Positions 1-6,226 of a DNA stretch of 27,674 nt are shown one piece after another; positions within the stretch are counted from its first letter, which is position 1, and each line of letters opens with the position of its first letter. The stretch is from Acidimicrobiaceae bacterium (GTDB taxonomy: Bacteria > Actinomycetota > Acidimicrobiia > Acidimicrobiales > Ilumatobacteraceae). A program made the position numbers and the translations under genes. Below the pieces are notes generated by a model. It saw only the letters and a list, made by a program, of their open reading frames with translations. It ran no database searches and was not told where the DNA came from. Location of the stretch: the NCBI GenBank assembly GCA_947490975.1, contig CANLHV010000005.1, forward strand, positions 1 to 27,674, read 5' to 3'.

Positions 1-407
1 GCTTGACGACGGTCTTCTTTTTGCCGGCCTTTGGCGAGAGCAAGTTCGACTTTGACTCGACCATTTTTAAGCAACATCGAAAGAGGCACAAGAGTCAGGC
101 GCTCTTTGGCCATGCGTTCTTGAAGTTTGCGAATCTGCTCACGATGCAATAGCAGTTTTCGTGAACGCATTGGTTCGTGTGAGCCAACACCATGGCTAAA
201 CCGATACACGGCGACATGCACACCTTCGAGCCACATTTCGCCACGAACGACATGAGCGTAGGCCTCGGCAATCTGAACTTGGCCTTCGCGCAAACTTTTG
301 ACTTCGCTTCCGTGCAGCACAATGCCAGCTTCAATGACATCAACGATTGTGTAGTTGTGTCGCGCCTTGCGATTGCTGGCGATGATCTCTGGGCTGTCGT
401 GTTTCAT
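1..407 (-). CDS. smpB: SsrA-binding protein SmpB (C-terminus cut by window edge)
   Basis: SmpB binds tmRNA and delivers it to stalled ribosomes for trans-translation in the cytoplasm. Reading the minus strand from the ATG at 407-405 gives MKHDSPEIIASNRKARHNY, followed by the conserved core with GSEVKSLREGQVQIAEAYA (about residues 33-51) and, later, the basic RKLLLHREQIRKL segment. These are family hallmarks of the oligonucleotide-binding barrel. 135 codons are visible; the usual family length is about 155-160, so roughly the last 20 residues, the basic tail that reaches into the decoding centre, lie outside the window. The start fits the family N-terminus (KxIAxNRKARHxY). It is divergent from mec with only 36 bases between start codons, so the two promoters must be compact or overlap. 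Confidence 0.95.
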   Translation of the reverse strand, partial: MKHDSPEIIASNRKARHNYTIVDVIEAGIVLHGSEVKSLREGQVQIAEAYAHVVRGEMWLEGVHVAVYRFSHGVGSHEPMRSRKLLLHREQIRKLQERMAKERLTLVPLSMLLKNGRVKVELALAKGRQKEDRRQ

Positions 408-428
408 AGCGTGCTTTAAGCGTACCTG

Positions 429-434
429 TAGCCT
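429..434 (+). promoter_or_regulatory. -10-like hexamer upstream of mec
   Basis: TAGCCT lies nine bases before the mec ATG at 444. The same hexamer stands before clpP in this window. If it is used, the transcript would have at most a few leader bases. No convincing -35 was seen. Inferred from sequence pattern only. Confidence 0.35.
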
Positions 435-443
435 TTTAGGGCA

Positions 444-869
444 ATGTCAAATCAAAATTCATCGCCACAAATCGTGTTACCAAATTCGGTACTTGAGCAG
501 ATCAAGCAGTTGGCGCTCGCTGAAACTCCGCTCGAATGTTGTGGTTTTCTGGTGGGCGAGTTTGGTAGCGATGTGGCGCGCGAGTTTCACCCGTGTCGCA
601 ATATCGCGCAGAGCAAAATTATTTATACGGTTGATCCACGCGATCACCTTCGAATCGAACTTGATGCCGAGTCTCGTGGTTTAGCGATCATTGGCGTGGT
701 GCATAGCCACACGCACACCGAGCCCTACCCGAGCGCAACCGATGTGGCTCAAGCCCCAGACCCAGGTTGGCACTATGTGATTATTGGATTAAAAGACGCC
801 GAGCCCAAGACCCGCAGTTACCGAATTATCGATTCGCAGATTTCTGAGAGCCAAATCGTCACGGCTTGA
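444..869 (+). CDS. mec: JAMM/MPN metalloprotease, Mec-like (sulfur-carrier-cysteine peptidase)
   Basis: This is a small zinc isopeptidase of the JAB1/MPN family. In Mycobacterium, Mec cleaves cysteine from the C-terminus of the sulfur carrier CysO after CysM has loaded it. The JAMM signature is complete: Glu31 (PLECCGF), then H87-S-H89, seven residues, Ser97 and Asp100 (HxHx7Sx2D). At 141 residues it is a bare single-domain MPN protein. The neighbour cysM starts 97 bases downstream, as in the mycobacterial mec-cysO-cysM locus, which supports the assignment. Here, however, the carrier gene cysO is not between them. The substrate is therefore inferred from context; another carrier with a C-terminal Gly-Gly is possible. 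Confidence 0.85.
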   Translation: MSNQNSSPQIVLPNSVLEQIKQLALAETPLECCGFLVGEFGSDVAREFHPCRNIAQSKIIYTVDPRDHLRIELDAESRGLAIIGVVHSHTHTEPYPSATDVAQAPDPGWHYVIIGLKDAEPKTRSYRIIDSQISESQIVTA

Positions 870-954
870 CGATCATTTTGGCTACTGCTTCGACTATCGC
901 GTAATTCACAGCCGTTTCACTAAATTCGCGATAAATCCGACCATATTGGTCAGG

Positions 955-960
955 TATCCT
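955..960 (+). promoter_or_regulatory. -10-like hexamer of cysM, leaderless arrangement
   Basis: TATCCT, six bases, then ATG at 967. This spacing would place transcription initiation at or next to the start codon. No Shine-Dalgarno sequence precedes this gene, which fits a leaderless mRNA and suggests cysM has its own promoter rather than depending on mec. Confidence 0.5.
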
Positions 961-966
961 GACTAG

Positions 967-1932
967 ATGGTGATTAGAGAAAATGTGCTTGACCTGATCG
1001 GCAATACGCCGTTGGTTGACGTTTCGAATTTGTCGCCGAACCCACGGGTGCGACTGCTGGCAAAACTTGAGAATCAAAATCCTTTTGGTTCGGTAAAAGA
1101 TCGCATCGCCAAATCGATGATCGAGCAAGCCGAGAAAAACGGAAAACTTTCGCCTGGTCAGCAAATAATTGAGCCATCAAGTGGAAACACAGGCATCGCG
1201 CTCGCGGCTATCGCGCAACTCAAGGGGTATCCGATAATCATTTTGATGCCTGACAATGTTTCGATTGAGCGACGACAGATGCTTGAAGTGTTCGGTGCTC
1301 AAGTAATTGTTACACCTGGCGCCGAAGGTTCGAACGGCGCAGTTTTGCGAGCCGAAAAAATGGCCAAAGAAAACCCAGACTGGTGTTTTTTGCACCAATA
1401 CGAAAACGAAGCAAACCCGACTGCGCATTATGAAACAACTGGTCCAGAGATTTGGCGCGATTGCCCCGAGGTGACGCACTTTGTTGCGGGCTTGGGCACG
1501 AGCGGCACGCTGATGGGTGTTGGTCGCTACTTAAAAGAGAAAAACAGCGAAGTAAAAATCATTGCAGTTGAGCCACCACTCGGTGAGCGAGTTGAAGGCT
1601 TGCGAAATTTAGATGACGGTTATATTCCGCCTGTGTTTGACAAGTGGCATGGTCGCGAAACTTTAGATCGCAAGCGAGTTGTGCGACCACGCGAGAGCAT
1701 TGAATGCACGCGCCGACTTGTGAGCGAGTGCGGTATTTTCGCCGGCATTTCATCTGGTGCATCTTTGGCTGGTGCGCTTAAAGTCGCAAGTGAAATCAGC
1801 CTTGACAGTGATCAAGAAGCCGTGATCGTATTCATTGTCTGCGATGGCGGATGGAAGTATCTGTCAACTGGCGCGTATACAGATGACTTAGATCTGGCCG
1901 AAGCCGCTGCCGAAAAAATAATTTACTTTTAA
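967..1932 (+). CDS. cysM: Cysteine synthase, CysM type (carrier/O-phosphoserine-dependent)
   Basis: A PLP fold-type II enzyme making cysteine (or carrier-bound cysteine) from an activated serine. Lys44 in GSVKDR is the PLP lysine; the substrate loop SSGNTG is at 71-76 and the phosphate-binding GLGTSGT at 175-181. The 321-residue length and extended similarity to Mycobacterium tuberculosis CysM are clear. The segment GLRNLDDGYIP (211-221) carries Arg213, which aligns with the arginine of the mycobacterial enzyme that recognises O-phosphoserine, and the C-terminal GWKYLSTGAY motif is shared. That argues for the CysO/O-phosphoserine branch rather than plain CysK chemistry. It lies downstream of mec and meets an oppositely oriented permease gene, overlapping by a few bases at the stops. 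Start chosen: ATG behind a -10-like hexamer. Confidence 0.93.
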   Translation: MVIRENVLDLIGNTPLVDVSNLSPNPRVRLLAKLENQNPFGSVKDRIAKSMIEQAEKNGKLSPGQQIIEPSSGNTGIALAAIAQLKGYPIIILMPDNVSIERRQMLEVFGAQVIVTPGAEGSNGAVLRAEKMAKENPDWCFLHQYENEANPTAHYETTGPEIWRDCPEVTHFVAGLGTSGTLMGVGRYLKEKNSEVKIIAVEPPLGERVEGLRNLDDGYIPPVFDKWHGRETLDRKRVVRPRESIECTRRLVSECGIFAGISSGASLAGALKVASEISLDSDQEAVIVFIVCDGGWKYLSTGAYTDDLDLAEAAAEKIIYF

Positions 1933-2777
1933 CGACCTGCGACGAGCACGCAAAGACCTGCAACGACCACGGTGGCTGAAGTAAGCCGTCGTTTGTGATC
2001 ATCTTCTTTGAGATATTTCCAGCCAGCCAGTGCGGCGATCACCACACTTGATTCGCGCATCGTTGCAACATAGCCAACTGGTGCGAGTGTGAAGGCATAG
2101 ACAACCATCGAATAGCCGACAATCGACATGGTGCCGCCAAATGCGGCAGGCTTCCATTCAGCAACAAGAAAAGGTTTGAGCTGGCTGCGGCGCGTGATTA
2201 GTGCCCAGAGTGTGATTGTTGCGGCCCCGCTGACAAAAACACTGAGCGCAAATGCGACAGCGTCTGAATTGCGAGCGCCATATGCGTCGACAACCGAATA
2301 GACGCCGATTGTTGATGCAACCCCGAGAGCAGGGAAAATATTATTAATCGGCTGACCCGAAACTAAAATCCAAAGTCCAAAAATAACAATGGCGATGCCC
2401 GCCATGCTGAGCGCGGAGAGATCGTCGCCGAGAAAAATTAATCCCAAGATGGCCGCGCTGAGTGCGCCCGCGCCACGAGCAATTGGGTAGGTGAGCGAGA
2501 AATCATTTTTGTCGTACGCCTTGGCGAGCAACATCACATATGGCAAGTGTCCGCAGCCGCTGATGATTGACCACCACCAAGAAATGTTTGGTTGACCGTC
2601 GATCAGTGTCCACCCGACTAATGCGATCAGCGCGAATGAACCAGCGAAAGCGAATTGACCCCACAGTGCAAGAAACCGATCGCTTGTTTGCTTGACGACG
2701 ATGTTCCAGGTTGCGTGCAAAAACGCTGCCAAAAGAGCAAGGACAGCAGCGAGAATCACACAGCGACTATAAAGCAT
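1929..2777 (-). CDS. EamA/DMT-superfamily permease
   Basis: A polytopic inner-membrane protein of the drug/metabolite transporter superfamily, with two EamA-type halves and about ten hydrophobic helices. The first is LAAVLALLAAFLHATWNIVVK; helix ends carry family-like residues such as ATWN and a glutamate in the second half (MRESSVVIAALAGW). Substrate unknown. The chosen start, ATG at 2777-2775, gives 282 residues and puts the first helix close to the N-terminus. An ATG at 2831 would add 18 polar residues and overlap the murI start region, so it is less likely. It sits head-to-head with murI and tail-to-tail with cysM, interrupting an otherwise conserved gene block, so it may be a lineage-specific insertion. 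Confidence 0.85.
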   Translation of the reverse strand: MLYSRCVILAAVLALLAAFLHATWNIVVKQTSDRFLALWGQFAFAGSFALIALVGWTLIDGQPNISWWWSIISGCGHLPYVMLLAKAYDKNDFSLTYPIARGAGALSAAILGLIFLGDDLSALSMAGIAIVIFGLWILVSGQPINNIFPALGVASTIGVYSVVDAYGARNSDAVAFALSVFVSGAATITLWALITRRSQLKPFLVAEWKPAAFGGTMSIVGYSMVVYAFTLAPVGYVATMRESSVVIAALAGWKYLKEDDHKRRLTSATVVVAGLCVLVAGR

Positions 2778-2835
2778 TTGCCGATAAATCGTCGTGGCTA
2801 AAGTGAGTTGCCTGAATTCAATGTTGGCCAAGGCG

Positions 2836-2841
2836 TAGCGT
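2836..2841 (+). promoter_or_regulatory. -10-like hexamer of murI
   Basis: TAGCGT followed by eight bases and the ATG at 2850. This is the same near-leaderless arrangement as at other starts here and supports choosing the inner ATG over the one at 2808. Confidence 0.35.
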
Positions 2842-2849
2842 TGTCAGAG

Positions 2850-3677
2850 ATGAATGCTCAGGTTGATCGCCCAATTGGAATGTTTGATTCTGGTTTTGGT
2901 GGTCTAACTGTCGCGCGATCAGTTATCGACTTGTTGCCAAGCGAAGATCTCGTATATATAGGCGATACTGCGCGCTATCCGTACGGGCCAAAGCCGGCAA
3001 GCGAAGTGAGAAGTTATGCAATCGAGTTGGCAACAAGCCTGGTGCGGGACTTCAACGCAAAGTTGATAATTGTTGCTTGTAACACCGCGGCATCGGTTGC
3101 ATTGGGTGAGTTGCAAAGTTTGCTCTCAGTGCCCGTGATTGGTGTCGTCGAGCCAGGTGCACAAGCATTGGTTGAGGCGACGACAAATAATCGAGTGGCG
3201 GTGATTGGCACAGTCGGCACGATTGCTTCGGGCGCCTATGAAAGCGCAGTAGCGGGCGCATCGCGCAGTGTTTCGCGCGAGGTTTCTTTAACTGCAACTG
3301 CGTGCCCCGGTTTTGTCGAATTTGTTGAACGTGATGAAACCTCAGGTCAAGCCGTCACTGAGTTGGCTGGGAAGTTGCTCGCACCGATTCGAAAAGCCGG
3401 TGTTGACGCGTTGTTGCTTGGGTGCACTCATTATCCGTATTTGAGCGCAGTGATTAGTGAAGTAATGGGTTCTGGCGTGAAACTAATTAATAGCGCTGAT
3501 GCGACTGCATCAGAAGTGCGTGATGTGCTGATTAAAAATAATATTTCTCGTAGTGTTGATGATGAAGTTAAAAGTTCACATGAGTTTTATTCGTCGGGTG
3601 ATGTTCAGCATTTTGCCGAACTCGGTCGCCGGTTTTTGGGTCCAGAGTTATCACTTGCGAAACAATGGCCAAAGTAG
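2850..3677 (+). CDS. murI: Glutamate racemase
   Basis: Interconverts L- and D-glutamate to supply D-Glu for peptidoglycan precursors in the cytoplasm; cofactor-independent, using two cysteines. Visible are the N-terminal RPIGMFDSGFGGLTV signature, IGDTARYPYG, the first catalytic Cys77 in VACNTAAS, and the second, Cys192, in LGCTHYPYL. The chosen 275-residue form matches family size. Starting at 2808 would add 14 residues not seen in the family and would read through the -10-like hexamer. The gene precedes rph and rdgB on the same strand, the same relative order as in mycobacteria. Confidence 0.95.
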   Translation: MNAQVDRPIGMFDSGFGGLTVARSVIDLLPSEDLVYIGDTARYPYGPKPASEVRSYAIELATSLVRDFNAKLIIVACNTAASVALGELQSLLSVPVIGVVEPGAQALVEATTNNRVAVIGTVGTIASGAYESAVAGASRSVSREVSLTATACPGFVEFVERDETSGQAVTELAGKLLAPIRKAGVDALLLGCTHYPYLSAVISEVMGSGVKLINSADATASEVRDVLIKNNISRSVDDEVKSSHEFYSSGDVQHFAELGRRFLGPELSLAKQWPK

Positions 3678-3701
3678 ATCAATCAACAAAATGCTAAAAA
3701 C

Positions 3702-3707
3702 GGAGAG
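3702..3707 (+). promoter_or_regulatory. Shine-Dalgarno of rph
   Basis: GGAGAG three bases before the ATG at 3711. It is one of the few clear ribosome binding sites in the first half of the window and shows that Shine-Dalgarno and leaderless starts coexist here. Confidence 0.6.
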
Positions 3708-3710
3708 AAC

Positions 3711-4463
3711 ATGACACGACCCGATGGAAGACAAACAAACGAATTGCGCCAACTCAAATTTGAGCGCGACTTCACCGAGATGGCGGCAGGCTCGGTGCTG
3801 GTTTCGTTTGGCAAGACTCGAGTTTTGTGCACCGCGTCGGTAGACGAAGATGTGCCGCGATGGATGAAAGGCAAGAACAAAGGTTGGGTGACCGCCGAAT
3901 ATTCGATGTTGCCTGGGTCGACGCCTGAGCGAAATGATCGCGAAGCTGCAAAAGGCAAACAAGGTGGTCGCACGATTGAGATTCAGCGGTTGATTGGTCG
4001 CTCGCTGCGCTCATGTTGTGACATGACGCTGTTAGGTGAGAGACAAGTGATTGTCGACTGTGATGTGTTGCAAGCCGATGGCGGCACGCGCACTGCAAGC
4101 ATTTGCGGGGCGTACATCGCTTTGCATGATGCGTTGACGCGTGTGCAACAAAGCGGATTGATAACGAAACATCCGCTGCACTCTTTGTGTGCGGCTGTGA
4201 GCGTGGGCATTCACAATGGTGTGCCGATAATTGATTTGCCGTATGTCGAAGACAGTTCAGCCGAAGTAGATATGAACGTCGTGATGTTGCAGGCGCATGG
4301 TTCAACCGAGCCGAAATTTGTCGAAGTACAGGGCACTGCCGAAGGTGCGGCGTTCAGTCAAACACAGTTGAGCGAGTTGTTGGCATTGGCGACTGCTGGT
4401 CTGAGCGAAGTGTTTGCGTTGCAGACACAGACACTTGCAGTGCCGCCAAAACTAAGATCTTAA
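3711..4463 (+). CDS. rph: Ribonuclease PH
   Basis: A phosphorolytic 3'-5' exoribonuclease that trims tRNA precursors; active as a hexameric ring. The sequence shows the N-terminal RPDGRQTNELR, the core GWVTAEYSMLPGST, the phosphate-handling region GGRTIEIQRLIGRSLR, and CDVLQADGGTRTASI with the conserved acidic residues. Length is 250 residues, within the usual 240-260. It starts 33 bases after murI and is followed after 16 bases by rdgB. The rph-rdgB pairing is widespread in bacteria and fits co-transcription. tRNAs with no encoded CCA, like the one at 6092-6164, still need 3' trimming. Confidence 0.96.
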   Translation: MTRPDGRQTNELRQLKFERDFTEMAAGSVLVSFGKTRVLCTASVDEDVPRWMKGKNKGWVTAEYSMLPGSTPERNDREAAKGKQGGRTIEIQRLIGRSLRSCCDMTLLGERQVIVDCDVLQADGGTRTASICGAYIALHDALTRVQQSGLITKHPLHSLCAAVSVGIHNGVPIIDLPYVEDSSAEVDMNVVMLQAHGSTEPKFVEVQGTAEGAAFSQTQLSELLALATAGLSEVFALQTQTLAVPPKLRS

Positions 4464-4479
4464 AAAGTGTGCTGAAAAT

Positions 4480-5073
4480 ATGTTGCGCGTAGTTTGCGCT
4501 TCAGCAAACCCCCATAAGGTCGCCGAGATCTTCGACATCATTAGAGATATTGCTGCTGTTGATTTGCTGCCACGCCCGAGTGAGCTAGCCGATGTAGTCG
4601 AAGATGCCGACACGCTTGCCGGTAATGCACGGCTAAAAGCCTCAGCTGTTTGTGCTGCAACTGGTATGCCCGCGCTTGCCGACGATACTGGTCTTGAAGT
4701 TGATGCGTTAGATGGTCGACCTGGCGTGATTACTGCGCGTTTTGCGGGTGTTGGCGCGACTGACGAGCAAAATCGAAAGAAATTGTTGCAAGAACTTATG
4801 GGGGTCGCGAACCGTGCGGCTCGGTTTCGTACGGTTGCGCTGTTGCGAATGCCAAACGGACAAGAAATTGTTGCCGAGGGCGTGTGTGAAGGATTAATCA
4901 GCGACACCGAGCGCGGTGAACGCGGGTTTGGTTATGACTCGGTGTTTATACCTGCCGCGAGCAACGGTCGAACTTTCGCCGAAATGTCAATAGTTGAGAA
5001 ACACGCAATTTCGCATCGCGGAAATGCTTTTCGGCTTTTGGCTAGTCGGCTCGCCGAGTTACCAACCGCGTAA
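4480..5073 (+). CDS. rdgB: dITP/XTP pyrophosphatase (RdgB/HAM1)
   Basis: Hydrolyses non-canonical purine nucleoside triphosphates (dITP, XTP) to monophosphates, keeping them out of nucleic acids. Family motifs are in order: the N-terminal ASANPHKVAEI, the metal/substrate region ADDTGLEVDALDGRPGV, GFGYDSVF near residue 148, and the C-terminal MSIVEKHAISHRGNA. The 197-residue length is normal. It follows rph closely and ends inside the end of the minus-strand aldolase-like gene (15-base tail-to-tail overlap), so no independent terminator separates the two. Confidence 0.95.
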   Translation: MLRVVCASANPHKVAEIFDIIRDIAAVDLLPRPSELADVVEDADTLAGNARLKASAVCAATGMPALADDTGLEVDALDGRPGVITARFAGVGATDEQNRKKLLQELMGVANRAARFRTVALLRMPNGQEIVAEGVCEGLISDTERGERGFGYDSVFIPAASNGRTFAEMSIVEKHAISHRGNAFRLLASRLAELPTA

Positions 5074-6087
5074 ATCAATCGGCCACGAGTCGATAACTTC
5101 GTCGCCACGCACAAGAAATGCCAACTCGTGCATTGCCATTGTTGGGTCGATGTGAGCAGGAATCACTCGAAGTTTGTCACCGACAGAAACTTTTGTGTTT
5201 TTAGATTCTTTTTTGGTAGCGAGTGTCGTATGTTCGTCTGAACAAAACAACACATCAAAGCCATCAACAGATGGATTGCCGTGGTCCATGCCGAGTGATT
5301 TCAAGCCCACATCGATAACGAGCCAGTCGGTTGATTTTGAAATTACGGTGCCCAGAACAAAACAACTCTGATCGAATGGCAAATCCAGTTTTGCGTAGTG
5401 GGTATCCATTAACGCGTATGAGCCGGCTTGCAATTCATTGATGCAAGTTTCATCGTGCAAATCAAATGTGCCCGTGCCACCAGCTGAGATGATTTCGCCT
5501 CCAACGTCTTGAGATGCACTAGCAAGCAGTTGCATCGAGTCTGCGACTCGTTGTTTTCGTTTCTCGTGCCCGTCAACCATCATCAGGTGACCTTCATAAC
5601 CCATGACGCCGTGTACTGTCATTTTTTGTTTGCGAGCAAAATCTGCAAGTTGACCAGCGAGTGCTGGCGCGACGCCGCAGCGAGGCAGACCAACGTTGAC
5701 GTCAATGAGTACATCGCACAGACCTGCGTGCGCTGCCGCCATGACTGTGATCTCAGAATCAACTGCAATTGTTACGCGCGCTGATTGCGAAACTTTTGCC
5801 AGTGCGCTCAGTCGGTCGGGGTCAACAACTTCGTTGGCTAACAAATAATCTTTGCCAACACCGGCTGCGGCCATGCCGATTATTTCGCGAGGCGTGGCGC
5901 ATGTAAACGTTTTGTGTCCGTATTGTGATTGCAAGTTCGCGAGGTTGGTGCACTTGTGTGCTTTCGTGTGGGGTCGTAATTTTGTGCCGGGGTGGCGTAG
6001 TGACATTGTTCGCAGGTTGCCATTGAGTGCGTCGAGGTCGATTAACAACGCGGGCGTTGCGAGTTGAGATGTCGTGCGTGCTTGCAT
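5059..6087 (-). CDS. D-threonine aldolase / D-serine dehydratase-like PLP enzyme
   Basis: A fold-type III (alanine-racemase-like) PLP enzyme acting on D-hydroxy amino acids. TPALLIDLDAL (11-21) opens the barrel; Lys42 in RPHTKAHK is the expected PLP lysine. Near the C-terminus, His312-Ile-Asp314 in IPAHIDPT occupies the metal site; an H-x-D pair resembles D-threonine aldolases, while D-serine dehydratases have H-x-C, so I favour an aldolase-type enzyme. Length 342. The ATG at 6087-6085 lies only four bases after the 3' end of a tRNA on the same strand, and there is no room for a separate promoter or Shine-Dalgarno site, so it is probably translated from a tRNA-mRNA cotranscript. Substrate not determinable from sequence. 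Confidence 0.85.
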   Translation of the reverse strand: MQARTTSQLATPALLIDLDALNGNLRTMSLRHPGTKLRPHTKAHKCTNLANLQSQYGHKTFTCATPREIIGMAAAGVGKDYLLANEVVDPDRLSALAKVSQSARVTIAVDSEITVMAAAHAGLCDVLIDVNVGLPRCGVAPALAGQLADFARKQKMTVHGVMGYEGHLMMVDGHEKRKQRVADSMQLLASASQDVGGEIISAGGTGTFDLHDETCINELQAGSYALMDTHYAKLDLPFDQSCFVLGTVISKSTDWLVIDVGLKSLGMDHGNPSVDGFDVLFCSDEHTTLATKKESKNTKVSVGDKLRVIPAHIDPTMAMHELAFLVRGDEVIDSWPIDLRGW

Positions 6088-6091
6088 GTTG

Positions 6092-6164
6092 TGCCGACGG
6101 AGAGACTCGAACTCTCACTGGCGGCGTCCTAAGCGCCGTGCCTCTGCCATTGGGCTACGTCGGC
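6092..6164 (-). tRNA. tRNA with UAG anticodon (Leu), class I shape
   Basis: Read on the minus strand from 6164. Acceptor stem GCCGACG pairs fully with CGTCGGC; the D stem is GCC/GGC with GG in the loop; the anticodon stem CGGCG/CGCCG is perfect with loop CTTAGGA; the variable loop is only CCAGT; the T stem GAGAG/CTCTC is perfect with loop TTCGAGT; the discriminator base is A73. The length is 73 and no CCA is encoded (CAA follows). U33 fixes the anticodon as UAG, reading CUA/CUN leucine codons, and A73 is the base bacterial leucyl-tRNA synthetase requires. The short variable loop is odd because bacterial tRNA-Leu normally carries a long variable arm. The fold is secure; the amino acid is less so. 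Confidence 0.9.
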
Positions 6165-6226
6165 TTGCGTATGCCTTGGGTCGTAAGAGTAGTGCTTGAT
6201 ATCGGTTCTTTGACATAATGTAAACC
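6165..6226. promoter_or_regulatory. Divergent promoter region between the tRNA and the PLP gene
   Basis: These 62 bases must serve both directions. On the plus strand, CATAAT at 6214-6219, seven bases before the TTG at 6227, suits a leaderless start. On the minus strand, TGTCAA, 18 bases, TACTCT (about 6209 down to 6180) is a plausible -35/-10 pair about 15 bases before the tRNA 5' end. Both calls are by eye. Confidence 0.4.

Noticed and set aside
870..966. Remnant or hidden cysO between mec and cysM
   Set aside because: The gap is too short for a full carrier and I could see no frame ending in Gly-Gly.
2778..2831. Longer EamA protein from ATG 2831
   Set aside because: It would overlap the murI start region and add a polar stretch before the first membrane helix.
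3772..4305. A 177-residue minus-strand open frame opposite rph
   Set aside because: Shadow of rph: high Ser/His/Cys content, no motifs, and the plus frame is certain.
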